This document shows, piece after piece, positions 1 to 8,720 of a stretch of DNA of 64,000 nucleotides. The DNA is taken from NCBI RefSeq assembly GCF_001435585.1, contig NZ_AZEC01000001.1:62001-126000 (forward strand). Direction: 5' to 3'. The translations under genes were made by a program, and so were the position numbers. The DNA is from Schleiferilactobacillus perolens DSM 12744 (GTDB lineage Bacteria; Bacillota; Bacilli; Lactobacillales; Lactobacillaceae). The first letter of the stretch is position 1. The number at the start of each line of letters is the position of its first letter. Under the pieces are notes generated by a model that was not told the origin of the DNA, did no database searches, and worked only from the letters and a program-made list of their open reading frames with translations.

Positions 1-1
1 C

Positions 2-313
2 GATAATGTGGGGCAGTTTGCAGACAAGTTGGCAGCGGCTGTAAAGCAGTTGCTGCAGGAAAATGAAAGGGTCGTCATATTGACGGATATGTTAGGCGGA
101 TCGCCCAACAATTCTGCAATGGCACTGCTTCTAAACAATGCACAGGTGGATGTGATTGCGGGCTTCAACATGGGAACGGTAATTGAATTACTTTCGAGAA
201 TGGACACTGATGTGGACATCAATGAGCTGGTGAAACAAGGCCAGCAGGCATTATTGAACGTTCGAGAGAAAGTAGAGGAATCGAATAAGGAGGATGACGA
301 CGAATGGCTGTAG
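2..313 (+). CDS. PTS mannose-family EIIA component, 5' truncated by window edge
   Basis: The reading frame is already open at base 2, so this is the C-terminal part of a ManX/LevD-type EIIA domain. The conserved segment LTDMLGGSPNNSAM and the later VIAGFNMGTVIELL are typical of the family. About 40 N-terminal residues, including the phosphorylated histidine of the ATHG motif, would lie upstream of the window. EIIA accepts phosphate from HPr and hands it to EIIB in the cytoplasm. The stop codon lies 10 nt inside the next gene (EIIB), so the two are probably translationally coupled. An ATG at residue 2 of the visible part is not a likely start, because the frame and the family fold continue upstream. 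Confidence 0.9.
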   Translation, partial: DNVGQFADKLAAAVKQLLQENERVVILTDMLGGSPNNSAMALLLNNAQVDVIAGFNMGTVIELLSRMDTDVDINELVKQGQQALLNVREKVEESNKEDDDEWL

Positions 314-777
314 CATTTGCAAGAATTGATGACCGGTTACTACACGGTCAAGTCGTGACGACTTGGATTAGCCGATACAGTATTGAACAGGTAATTATTG
401 TCAGTGACAATGTGGCTCAAGACACCACCCGCCAATCCATTTTGAAAATTTCTGGACCAGCAGGGTTACGCCTCGTTTTCTTTGATACGGACAAGTTCAT
501 CAAAGTATACAACAAGACGGAGATCAAGCGTACGACCATGCTTTTGTTCACCAATCCGGAAGAGGTATTGCGGTGTATTAATGGTGGTGTCAAGATTCCA
601 TTCTTGAATGTCGGGAATATGAGTAAGAAGGACGACAACGAGAAGATTACTGTGGGGGTCGCTGTGACCGAAGAAGATCGACAGGCATTTAAGGCAATCT
701 TAGATACCGGAGTCGAGGTAATGATTCAACAAGTACCAGCAGACAAGAAAGAAAACATGGCTGATTTTGTAAAGTAA
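304..777 (+). CDS. PTS mannose-family EIIB component
   Basis: 157 aa, normal for a ManX/LevE-type EIIB. The motif RIDDRLLHGQVVTTW near the N-terminus holds the phosphorylated histidine (His14), which passes phosphate to the sugar carried by EIIC/EIID. The start ATG at 304 overlaps the EIIA gene by 10 nt and follows an AGGAGG-like stretch inside the EIIA coding region. It is the second gene of an EIIA-EIIB-EIIC-EIID-GH95 operon, so the sugar imported is probably one that the downstream fucosidase-type enzyme can process. Family assignment is firm; sugar specificity cannot be read from the sequence. Confidence 0.93.
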   Translation: MAVAFARIDDRLLHGQVVTTWISRYSIEQVIIVSDNVAQDTTRQSILKISGPAGLRLVFFDTDKFIKVYNKTEIKRTTMLLFTNPEEVLRCINGGVKIPFLNVGNMSKKDDNEKITVGVAVTEEDRQAFKAILDTGVEVMIQQVPADKKENMADFVK

Positions 778-789
778 GGGGATGTTGAG

Positions 790-1626
790 ATGTTAATCAA
801 AGCATTATTAATTACTTTAGTGGCGATCATTGCGACAGTGGATTACAATGGGCCGCTGTTCATGCTGCATCGCCCATTAGTGACAGGCTTCATGGTTGGT
901 GTAGTGCTGGGAAATATCACACAGGGCTTGATGATTGGGGCCACGCTGGAGCTGATGTGGCTAGGCGTGACCGGAATTGGCGGTTATACGCCACCGGACA
1001 CAATCTCTGGCGCAATTGTCGGAACTGCCTTTGGTATTCTGGCGGGGCAAGGGACGACAGCGGCTATTGCGATTGCCGTGCCGGTTTCTGTCGTTACCCA
1101 ACAACTTGATGTATTGGCCAAAACTGCGGATATCTATTTTGTAAAGAAAGCAGATCGAGACGCGGAGAATGGCGATATGAGTCATATTGGCTTGTGGCAA
1201 TATTCATCGTTGGCAGTCATTGTATTATTCAAGATCGTACCGATTTTCATTGCCGTGTTAGTTGGCGGCAACTACGTTAAGTCACTATTCGCACTCATTC
1301 CACCAGTTATTATGAAAGGCTTGACAGTTGCTGGCGGCATCTTGCCGGCAATTGGGTTCGCAATGCTGTTGAATATGATGCTGAAAAAGAACATGTGGGT
1401 TTACTTGTTGGTCGGTTTCACTTGCGTGGCATTCGGCAAGATGTCGACGATTGGGGTGACCATGGTGGGGATCATTGTGGCTTACTTTGGCTCTCAAATT
1501 ATGGCTAATCACAATAGCAGTCATGGTGGCGGGCAAACGGTAGCTGCTGCACCCGCACCGCATGCTGCCGGTAATACCGAACAGAAGTCGAATGATTCCG
1601 ATGATGAGGAGGATTATGACCTATGA
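790..1626 (+). CDS. PTS mannose-family EIIC membrane component
   Basis: 278 aa hydrophobic permease subunit of the ManY/LevF type. The N-terminus LIKALLITLVAIIATVDYNG is followed by the family segment GVVLGNITQGLMIGATLELMWLG and by GGYTPPDTISGAIVGTAFGI, both hallmarks of mannose-family EIIC. The C-terminal tail is a polar, Gly/His/Ala-rich cytoplasmic extension. It forms the transport channel together with EIID. A Shine-Dalgarno AAGGGGATG lies just upstream of the ATG. The stop overlaps the EIID start by 4 nt (ATGA). Confidence 0.93.
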   Translation: MLIKALLITLVAIIATVDYNGPLFMLHRPLVTGFMVGVVLGNITQGLMIGATLELMWLGVTGIGGYTPPDTISGAIVGTAFGILAGQGTTAAIAIAVPVSVVTQQLDVLAKTADIYFVKKADRDAENGDMSHIGLWQYSSLAVIVLFKIVPIFIAVLVGGNYVKSLFALIPPVIMKGLTVAGGILPAIGFAMLLNMMLKKNMWVYLLVGFTCVAFGKMSTIGVTMVGIIVAYFGSQIMANHNSSHGGGQTVAAAPAPHAAGNTEQKSNDSDDEEDYDL

Positions 1627-2465
1627 ATGAAGTAAAAGGCAGTGTGAATACACCACAAAAGGCGAACAAAGCATTGGATAAGCGTGACCTCAATAAAATG
1701 TTTGGTCGGGCGCTGATGTATGGCGGCTCATGGAACTATGAGCGGATGCAGAACTTGGGATTCTTGTATATGATGATTCCGGCATTGAAAAAGATCTACA
1801 AGAAAGATGACAAAGCCGAAGTATCGCAAGCGATGAAGCGTCACCTAGAGTTCTTCAACACCAACCAAACAGCAGCACCATTCATCGCGGGTGTGACTGC
1901 AGCTATGGAAGAGAAGCAGAAGAATAAAGGTGCAGAAGCAATTAGCGGTTTGAAAGTTGGTTTGATGGGTCCCTTAGCTGGGCTGGGTGACAGTTTGATC
2001 TGGCTAACCTTGGTCCCTATTTGCTTTAGCCTGGGTGCATCGTATGCCAAAAACGGCAGCGTATTAGGTGTTATCATCGCCTTGTTCCTGGTTAACGTCA
2101 TTAATATTTCACTGAAGTATTTCGGCCTTCGGTTCGGTTATAATGCAGGATCTGATTTCATTAGGCAGGCTCAGCAAGAGGGACAAATGGAACGGATCAC
2201 CAATATGGCTGTTGGTCTGGGGCTCGTGCTGGTAGGCGGATTAGCTGCGCAAATGGTCACTGTGAACTTTGCTTTGACATTTACGCAAGGAAAGCTAACG
2301 GTATCACTGCAAAAAGTCTTAGACGGCATAATTCCGGCGATGGTGCCAATGGCTGTCACCCTGTGGATGACGAAACTGTTACGCAAAGGGCGCAATCCGG
2401 TTGTTTTGATCTTTGCGACAATGATTGTTTCCATACTCTTAGTGTGGGCCGGTATCCTGAAGTAA
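1623..2465 (+). CDS. PTS mannose-family EIID membrane component
   Basis: 280 aa, matching the usual ManZ/LevG length. The segment GGSWNYERMQNLGFLYMMIP and the later GPLAGLGDSLIWLTLVPI are the recognised EIID signatures. EIID lies in the membrane and completes the sugar channel with EIIC. The ATG overlaps the EIIC stop in an ATGA arrangement, so translation is coupled. The GH95 gene starts 19 nt downstream, which places the PTS and the glycosidase in one operon. Confidence 0.93.
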   Translation: MNEVKGSVNTPQKANKALDKRDLNKMFGRALMYGGSWNYERMQNLGFLYMMIPALKKIYKKDDKAEVSQAMKRHLEFFNTNQTAAPFIAGVTAAMEEKQKNKGAEAISGLKVGLMGPLAGLGDSLIWLTLVPICFSLGASYAKNGSVLGVIIALFLVNVINISLKYFGLRFGYNAGSDFIRQAQQEGQMERITNMAVGLGLVLVGGLAAQMVTVNFALTFTQGKLTVSLQKVLDGIIPAMVPMAVTLWMTKLLRKGRNPVVLIFATMIVSILLVWAGILK

Positions 2466-2484
2466 TACGATAGGAGGGGCCGTT

Positions 2485-4791
2485 GTGCAGTTGTATTATA
2501 AGGTTCCAGCACATAGTTGGAACGAAGCGTTGCCGATTGGCAATGGACATTTAGCGGGAATGGTTTACGGAGATCCGCTTGACGATACGGTCGAGCTAAA
2601 CGATGAAACCATTTGGTATCGTGGGGCAGTTGATCGTAATAATCCGGATTCTGTTGGCCATCTCCAAGAGATTCGCCGCTTGATCGCTTTGGGCAAGGTT
2701 AAAGAAGCGGAGTCGCTCGAAGCATTGTCGATGTACGCTGTACCGAGGGATCAAAGCCATTACGAAGTGCTTGGGGAACTCTTTATTCACCAAAACGGTT
2801 TTTCTAGTGATGAAGTCATGCGCTATTCCCGCCGGTTGGATTTGAACGACGCGACAGCCACCGTTCAATTTGAAGCTCAAGACACAACATACACGCGTCA
2901 ATATATCACCAGTTTTAATCGGAATATGATGATTATCCGTTTTACTACGTCGAATACGGGCGCGCTCTCCTTGAATTTCTCGCTTGGTCGAAAAAAGCGA
3001 TTTAGTGACGGCATTACCAAGTTTCAAAACAATGGAATCATTATGACTGGTAATGCCGGCGGGGACCACGGTGTCCGTTTTCATGTCGGACTCCGTGTCT
3101 TGCAAACTGATGGCGAGGTTTCTGTGATTGGCGAAACGATCACAGTGCGACGTGCCACTCATCTGGATATAGGGCTGGTCACTTCGACCAATTACCGTCA
3201 GCCAGGTGGAGAAATGCTAATTGCTGGTGCCTTAACGGCGTTAGATGATATGGCTGTTGATCAGGAAGTGCAGCATTCAGTTGAAAGATACCAGCGTCAG
3301 TACAACCGAGTCGGGCTGCAAATAACAGAGGATTCGGATTCTGAACAAACAACGACAGAACGTTTGGCGGCAGTGCAACAGGGACACCAAGATAATTATC
3401 TGCTCAATTTGCTGTGGAACTATGGGCGTTACTTGTTGATCTCCGCTAGCCAACCTGGTGGGTTACCAGCGAATTTACAAGGCATTTGGTGTGACGATCT
3501 GAATCCGATTTGGGGCTCTAAATACACCATCAATATCAACACTGAAATGAACTACTGGATGGTTGGGCCATGCGATCTGCCCGAAACAGAATTGCCGTTG
3601 TTTGATATGCTGGAGCATATGCGTCAGCCTGGGCGAGTGACGGCAAAGACGATGTATGGTGCACGCGGATTTACAGCGCATCATCATACAGACGGCTTCT
3701 TCGATACCGCACCTCAGTCGCATACAATCGGTGCATCCGTTTGGCCACTCACAATACCGTGGCTGCTAACCCATATCTGGGAGTACTATCAATACTTTGG
3801 TGATCTGAACCTTGTCAAACAACATTACGCCATGTTTAAAGAGGCGGCTTTATTCTTTGAAGATTACCTCTTCGAACACAATGGGTATCTGATGACTGGA
3901 CCCTCAGCATCGCCGGAGAATCGCTATCGGTTGCCAGACGGACAAGAAGCTAATGTGACATTTTCACCAACGATTGACAACCAAATATTGCGCTTCTTCT
4001 TCGAGTGTTGTATCGATTTTGCAAATCTGGTCCATGATGATAGTGACTTTGTGGCCAAAATCCGGGTAATGAAAAACAAATTGCCACCCACTAAGGTTGG
4101 AAAACATGGACAAATACAGGAATGGATTGCTGATTATGACGAAGTAGAAGTTGGACACCGTCATATTTCACCGCTGTTTGGGTTGCATCCCGGGCATGAG
4201 ATTGATGTGGATAAAACACCCGAATTAGCGAAGGCAGCTGCGGTGACAATTCAGCGTCGGCTTTCGAATGGGCATTATTTAGATGCTAGCACACGGGACA
4301 AAGCAATCTCAGATTGGACATCCAGCGGATTATCTGCGAATACTCGAACTGGTTGGAGCTTAGCGTGGCTTGTCCATTTTTATGCGCGGTTGCGTCAAGG
4401 AAATAATGCTTATGGCGAGATACAGGGACTGATGGCACACTCGATTCTCCCCAATTTGTTTTGTGATCATCCACCTTTTCAAATTGACGGAAATTATGGT
4501 GTGGTGAGTGGTATCTGCGAGATGCTATTACAGAGTCAAAACGATCAAATACTGATTTTGCCGGCATTGCCGAAAGAAATCCCGAATGGCTCTTTCACTG
4601 GCTTTCGAGTACGTGGTGGTCAAAAGGTTTCTGTCTCGTGGTCCAATGGCTTTGTGCGAAAAGTGACGATACACGGGAAACCGCATGAATCCGTGCAAAT
4701 TCGTATACTTGGTGAACGGCTTGAGCAGGGTATTGAGAAGAACGTTGATTTAACGTTAGACAGCAAAGGAGTTTCAGAATTGTCGTTTTAG
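2485..4791 (+). CDS. GH95 glycoside hydrolase, alpha-L-fucosidase type
   Basis: 768 aa. The N-terminus YKVPAHSWNEALPIGNGHLAGM leads into the GH95 N-terminal beta domain, followed by an alpha/alpha-barrel holding NINTEMNYW, TGPSASPEN and FQIDGNYG. In characterised GH95 enzymes the Asn pair, a Glu and an Asp from such motifs form the inverting active site. There is no signal peptide, so it works in the cytoplasm, unlike the large secreted bifidobacterial enzymes. The start is GTG at 2485 with a strong AGGAGGGG site at 2472-2479. As the last gene behind a mannose-family PTS it probably cleaves an imported, possibly phosphorylated, fucosylated oligosaccharide. GH95 also includes alpha-L-galactosidases, so substrate is open. 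Confidence 0.85.
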   Translation: MQLYYKVPAHSWNEALPIGNGHLAGMVYGDPLDDTVELNDETIWYRGAVDRNNPDSVGHLQEIRRLIALGKVKEAESLEALSMYAVPRDQSHYEVLGELFIHQNGFSSDEVMRYSRRLDLNDATATVQFEAQDTTYTRQYITSFNRNMMIIRFTTSNTGALSLNFSLGRKKRFSDGITKFQNNGIIMTGNAGGDHGVRFHVGLRVLQTDGEVSVIGETITVRRATHLDIGLVTSTNYRQPGGEMLIAGALTALDDMAVDQEVQHSVERYQRQYNRVGLQITEDSDSEQTTTERLAAVQQGHQDNYLLNLLWNYGRYLLISASQPGGLPANLQGIWCDDLNPIWGSKYTININTEMNYWMVGPCDLPETELPLFDMLEHMRQPGRVTAKTMYGARGFTAHHHTDGFFDTAPQSHTIGASVWPLTIPWLLTHIWEYYQYFGDLNLVKQHYAMFKEAALFFEDYLFEHNGYLMTGPSASPENRYRLPDGQEANVTFSPTIDNQILRFFFECCIDFANLVHDDSDFVAKIRVMKNKLPPTKVGKHGQIQEWIADYDEVEVGHRHISPLFGLHPGHEIDVDKTPELAKAAAVTIQRRLSNGHYLDASTRDKAISDWTSSGLSANTRTGWSLAWLVHFYARLRQGNNAYGEIQGLMAHSILPNLFCDHPPFQIDGNYGVVSGICEMLLQSQNDQILILPALPKEIPNGSFTGFRVRGGQKVSVSWSNGFVRKVTIHGKPHESVQIRILGERLEQGIEKNVDLTLDSKGVSELSF

Positions 4792-4832
4792 TATAACCAC
4801 AATGAAAGTTTCAATGTTTATGATGTTACATG

Positions 4833-4881
4833 AAGAATCCAAAGTACTTTACGCTGATTGGTGGGAAGGCTTTGGATTCTT
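4833..4881 (+). terminator. Rho-independent terminator after the GH95 operon
   Basis: A perfect 12-bp inverted repeat, AAGAATCCAAAG (4833-4844) and CTTTGGATTCTT (4870-4881), with a 25-nt loop, is followed by a short T-rich tail. It lies 42 nt after the GH95 stop. Confidence 0.65.
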
Positions 4882-4912
4882 TGTGTTCGATAATAGTCTA
4901 TCCGATAGCAAT

Positions 4913-4953
4913 GGGTGACGCATGAACGGTAATGGCTAAAAAAGCCGTCACCC
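4913..4953. repeat. Two-tier hairpin in the GH95-adhesin gap
   Basis: Outer arms GGGTGACG (4913-4920) and CGTCACCC (4946-4953) enclose inner arms GGCT (4934-4937) and AGCC (4942-4945) around an A-rich loop. There is no T run, so it is not an obvious terminator. It sits in the 287-nt gap before the adhesin gene; apart from this and the terminator I see no gene there. Role unknown; an operator or 5' RNA structure is possible. Confidence 0.4.
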
Positions 4954-5078
4954 AGCAAAGGATGACGACACTGTTTTGTCCCACTTCCGGGAAGTTTAAT
5001 TGTTGAATTTTGAATTCAAAAACACCGCTTCCAGTGATACGCTGAAAGTATAACGATACTTAGGGAGGCCATACGCAG

Positions 5079-7775
5079 ATGGTACAGGGGAGAAAAGCTT
5101 TTCGTACCCATCATTGGCTGATGGGTGGATTGTTATTACTGGGAACATTTTTGTCACTGCTAGTCACGGCGCCAGTACACGCGGCCGTGAAGGGAACAAA
5201 TACGTTTAGTCCGATCGCGAAGACTTTGCCGCTGCCGGTGAAGAATACGGTTCAGGTCCGGGCAGATGCACCAATTTCAGAGTGGATGCCGGATGTGAAT
5301 CTGCAAAAGATCGTCCTGTATAATTACCAACAAGACGTTGATCAGAACATGACGCTTGATCAATTGACGCAAGCGGATATGGCAAAAATGACGCGGCTTG
5401 TTTCGGCGGATTATCAAAACGTAAGTAAGGCCAATTGGCAGAGCTTATTGGCGATAAAATCGTTAGAAGGGCTGCAATATGGTACAAATCTCACCGAAAT
5501 CAGTTTGCAGTCTGATACGGATGCCAACCTTAATTGGGGAAATACACTCTATGCATTTGGGAACATTTCAGATATCTCACCATTGAAAGGGCTGTCCAAA
5601 TTAAAATGGGTTGATTTTGCTGAGCAGAAAATCACTGATGTTTCGCCATTGGCCAATTTGACCAACTTAACCCACGTCGGTCTTGGATACAATCAAATTG
5701 CAGACATTTCACCATTGGCTTTTATGGCAAATATACCATCTACGATTGTGAGCACGTTGGGGACTGCCTTTCAGTCTATCCGGAGGCCAACAATTACCGT
5801 TAATCCGGCAGTTACAGAAATTGTGACGCCGACTTACAATATCAAAAATTTAAAAAATACCAGTGTTGCAGTCCAACCGTTTAAGTCCAGCGATGCGTCA
5901 ATCCCGGACAATGACCGGACCACTTTTATGCGTTACTCGTCTACAGCCGATGGTACGAATGTTAATTCAACGACGATTCAGTGGACGAACCTATCGAAAA
6001 ATGGATTGGGATATTTAACGGCTTACTGGAACGCACCGACTTATGCTCTAGAGGATGAATACGCGGGTGTTGTTATTACGCCTTATGTCCTCGACGACAC
6101 CATCGGCAACATCTTCGTTAACTACGAAACCGCCGACGGCACGCCGCTCCACGACCCGACGATCCTCGCCGAAAAACTGGGCACCGACTACGACCTAACC
6201 ACGAACACAACGGTCAAAGAAATCGTCGATGGCATCAAGGCGCAGGGCTACGACGTGAAAGTCACCGGTAACGAAAAGGGCACCTACACCAAGGAAGGTA
6301 CCACGGTCACTTACACGTTCACCAAAGCACCGGCTAAAGTGAAAGTCCCCGTCCACTACCTTGATGCCGATAAAAAGACCATTGCCGGTCAAACAGACGG
6401 CGAGCTCAGTGGTGTACCCACCGACAAACTCTCCGCTGCCGACTGGGCCACAGCCCAACGCACAATTGATGGCTATACGTATTCCCACGCGGAAGTGGAT
6501 GGCAAGACCATCGATCCAACCACGCTGACTTACGCCGGCCTTTCTACCGGCTTGAACATGATCTACACGAAGAATGCGCCGGTGGAAAAGAACGGGACAG
6601 TAATCGCTAAGTATGTGGATGAAAATGGCCATGACCTGAGCAAGGCGGTTACTCAAACGGGCAAAGTCGGCGACCCCTACGCGACGGCGCAGCTGGCAAT
6701 CGACGGATACACATTCAAGCAAATGGCTACGGGCAGTGCGCCGGTCAAGGGCCAATACATTGACGGCACACTCACTGTAACGTATGTGTACGCACCCAAT
6801 ACTCCCGCGGAGCAATACGGCACGGTCATCACGCGCTTCGTCGATAGCACTGGCACCGTCATTCGCGATCAAGTATCGACGACTGGGAAAGTGGGCACTA
6901 GTTACACCACCAGTCCGGTGACCGTGAGTGGTTATACTTATCTGCGCGTGGCCAGTGGCAGTGCGCAGCCGAGTGGCCAATATATCCATGGGACACTGAT
7001 GGTGACTTATGTGTACCAAAAGAATACCCCGCCAGTGACCCAATACGGGACAGTGATTGCGCAATACGTGGATGATCAAGGCAACACCATCCGCACCGCG
7101 ATTACGACTAGTGGCCTGGTCGGCACCAACTACACCACCGGCCAACTGACGATTCCTGGCTATACCTTCAAACAAATCGCCAGCGGCAGTGCGGCCACCA
7201 GCGGTCTCTACGTCAACGGTACATTGACCGTGACCTATGTGTACACCAAGGACACTGCACCGATTCCCGAAACGAGCAAGGTGATTGCGCGGTATGTGGA
7301 TGAGAATGGCACCGCGATCCATGATGAGATCGTGACCACCGGTAAAGTCGGCGATCCGTACAGCACCGACCAGCTGCTGATCAAGGGTTACACCTATCAG
7401 CAACTTGCGGCTGGCAGCGCGCCAATTTATGGACTGTATACAAAAGATACCCAGATCGTTACCTATGTGTACAGCAAGATCGACACGGGCGGTGAAACGC
7501 CAGGCACCGGCGATGACGGCGACAAGACGCCAGGGACCGGTGGCGAAAGCGGCGATAAACAACCGACGACGCCGACCAAGCCAGGTCAAGGCGGCGGTAC
7601 TACTGGTGGTACGACCAGTCCAGTAGAAACACCGACTGGGAATAGCGAAGTTGCCAGAAAGGGTCAATTACCGCAGACCGACGAGGATGAAGGATTGACC
7701 TCAATGCTGCTGACGATGCTGGGCGTCGTATTGCTCGGTGTGGCAGCTGTGTCGTATCGGAAACTAAGAGATTAA
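5079..7775 (+). CDS. LPXTG-anchored cell-surface adhesin with LRR and MucBP repeats
   Basis: 898 aa. A signal peptide (TM core LMGGLLLLGTFLSLLV, cleavage near residues 35-36 after VHAA) is followed by a leucine-rich segment of internalin type (about 155-225, repeated NxxxISDISPL), a linker, two diverged MucBP-like units (about 343-505) and four tandem MucBP units (about 507-803). A Gly/Pro/Thr-rich wall spanner and the sortase motif LPQTD (864-868), a hydrophobic helix and a basic tail complete it. It is exported and covalently fixed to peptidoglycan; MucBP domains in lactobacilli bind mucin. The start ATG has AGGGAGG at 5062-5068. The DNA changes to a much more GC-rich, repeat-rich composition from about 6080, suggesting mosaic origin. 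It stands alone, between terminators. Confidence 0.92.
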   Translation: MVQGRKAFRTHHWLMGGLLLLGTFLSLLVTAPVHAAVKGTNTFSPIAKTLPLPVKNTVQVRADAPISEWMPDVNLQKIVLYNYQQDVDQNMTLDQLTQADMAKMTRLVSADYQNVSKANWQSLLAIKSLEGLQYGTNLTEISLQSDTDANLNWGNTLYAFGNISDISPLKGLSKLKWVDFAEQKITDVSPLANLTNLTHVGLGYNQIADISPLAFMANIPSTIVSTLGTAFQSIRRPTITVNPAVTEIVTPTYNIKNLKNTSVAVQPFKSSDASIPDNDRTTFMRYSSTADGTNVNSTTIQWTNLSKNGLGYLTAYWNAPTYALEDEYAGVVITPYVLDDTIGNIFVNYETADGTPLHDPTILAEKLGTDYDLTTNTTVKEIVDGIKAQGYDVKVTGNEKGTYTKEGTTVTYTFTKAPAKVKVPVHYLDADKKTIAGQTDGELSGVPTDKLSAADWATAQRTIDGYTYSHAEVDGKTIDPTTLTYAGLSTGLNMIYTKNAPVEKNGTVIAKYVDENGHDLSKAVTQTGKVGDPYATAQLAIDGYTFKQMATGSAPVKGQYIDGTLTVTYVYAPNTPAEQYGTVITRFVDSTGTVIRDQVSTTGKVGTSYTTSPVTVSGYTYLRVASGSAQPSGQYIHGTLMVTYVYQKNTPPVTQYGTVIAQYVDDQGNTIRTAITTSGLVGTNYTTGQLTIPGYTFKQIASGSAATSGLYVNGTLTVTYVYTKDTAPIPETSKVIARYVDENGTAIHDEIVTTGKVGDPYSTDQLLIKGYTYQQLAAGSAPIYGLYTKDTQIVTYVYSKIDTGGETPGTGDDGDKTPGTGGESGDKQPTTPTKPGQGGGTTGGTTSPVETPTGNSEVARKGQLPQTDEDEGLTSMLLTMLGVVLLGVAAVSYRKLRD
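6597..7490 (+). repeat. Four tandem MucBP-encoding repeats
   Basis: Four units of roughly 225 bp start near 6597, 6819, 7047 and 7278. Each begins with a VIA[KRQ]YVD-type strand, has a central G(K/L)VG...Y(A/T)T and ends with (T/M)VTYVY. They are similar to one another in DNA as well as protein, so unequal recombination could change copy number. Confidence 0.85.
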
Positions 7776-7794
7776 AAACTGTTCGGCAATGAAT

Positions 7795-7845
7795 AAAAAT
7801 GTCCGTCGTTTTCTGCATTTCCTAGCAGAAACGACGGACATTTTT
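7795..7845. terminator. Bidirectional terminator between adhesin and esterase
   Basis: A long stem with arms at 7795-7816 and 7825-7845 (core GTCCGTCGTTTTCTGC against GCAGAAACGACGGAC, one bulged base) has an 8-nt loop. It is flanked by A5 on the left and T5 on the right, as expected for a terminator shared by two convergent genes. Confidence 0.9.
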
Positions 7846-7892
7846 ACGCCCAAAAACTGAATCCACCGTTCTTGTCTAGCAAAGAATGGCCT

Positions 7893-8711
7893 TTATTTAT
7901 CACCCAAGATCCCCTCCAACCAGCCAATCACCTCGTCATAAACCTCATGATTCGCCACGGTCGGCATCCGGTCAAAATCATGCTGATCAGCATTAATCGA
8001 CACCAGGGTCGCCCGTGGATGCCGTGCTTTTTCCTGAATGGCGATACCAAAAGGTACATCCGGATCATGAAGAGCGTGGCAAATATACATCGGCGGCAGT
8101 GCTCCGAACTGAACAGGCCGCTGCATCGCTGGTGTGGCGTCAATATACCCCTGCCACTGGCCCTTTTGCCGCACGGTCAGATAAACAGGGAATCTTTCCG
8201 TCAAACTGCCCGTGTATTGCGGTTTTTCCTGCGGTGCGGGCAGCGTCACGCTGGCAAATTGCTGGTAGTAGGCGTCAGGTTGCACCAGCTTGGGCGAGAA
8301 AATATCGAAGAAGCCGTAGAAATTGATAAACGCTTTGGGCTGAATCGGCAAATCCTGCGCCATCAATAATTGATAGGCCAAATAGGCGCCAGCGGAACGG
8401 CCAAAGAGAATGATCCTGCTTGTGCCAGTCAGCCGCAGACAATTTGCACAAAACCAGTCGTACGCAGTCTGGACACTCTGAATGATCGTTGGCAAAGACA
8501 CTTCCGGCGCCAGCGGGTAATCAATACTCAGGACGTTGTAATCAGCTGCGGTGAACTGGTCGATGTAGGCAGCGGGCAGGTCGTTTTTGTCACCGTAAAT
8601 AAAGCCGCCACCGTGGATGTAAAAAATGGTACCGCGATTGTGACCACCCCGGGCCGTATAAAGCTCGGCGTGTTGGTCATCCGTAATTGTCAGCAAAACC
8701 GTCATCTCCAA
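7893..8711 (-). CDS. Alpha/beta hydrolase, esterase/lipase of the HSL type
   Basis: About 270 aa, cytoplasmic. The oxyanion-hole motif FYIHGGGFIYG and the nucleophile elbow GRSAGAYLAY (Ser) mark an esterase of the hormone-sensitive-lipase group; an Asp in DPDVPFG and a His in ADQHDFDRM complete the likely triad. The reading frame opens with TTG at 8711, only 9 nt after the PucR stop, or with ATG at 8705; no clear ribosome site is seen for either, so translation is probably coupled to the PucR gene. Co-transcription with a purine-catabolism-type regulator suggests a metabolic hydrolase in the same pathway, for example acting on an amide or ester, but the substrate is unknown. Confidence 0.8.
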   Translation of the reverse strand: MEMTVLLTITDDQHAELYTARGGHNRGTIFYIHGGGFIYGDKNDLPAAYIDQFTAADYNVLSIDYPLAPEVSLPTIIQSVQTAYDWFCANCLRLTGTSRIILFGRSAGAYLAYQLLMAQDLPIQPKAFINFYGFFDIFSPKLVQPDAYYQQFASVTLPAPQEKPQYTGSLTERFPVYLTVRQKGQWQGYIDATPAMQRPVQFGALPPMYICHALHDPDVPFGIAIQEKARHPRATLVSINADQHDFDRMPTVANHEVYDEVIGWLEGILGDK

Positions 8712-8720
8712 ACTATGGGA

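Noticed and set aside
4913-4953. Riboswitch ahead of the adhesin gene
   Set aside because: Only a simple two-level hairpin is present, with no conserved aptamer sequence that I recognise.
6597-7490. Tandem repeats as a CRISPR array
   Set aside because: Units are about 225 bp, protein-coding in one frame, and imperfect; they encode MucBP domains.
6195-7667. 490-codon open frame on the minus strand inside the adhesin gene
   Set aside because: It is the mirror of a GC-rich repeat region; composition is low-complexity, there is no ribosome site and no family resemblance, and the plus strand has clear MucBP and LPXTG features.
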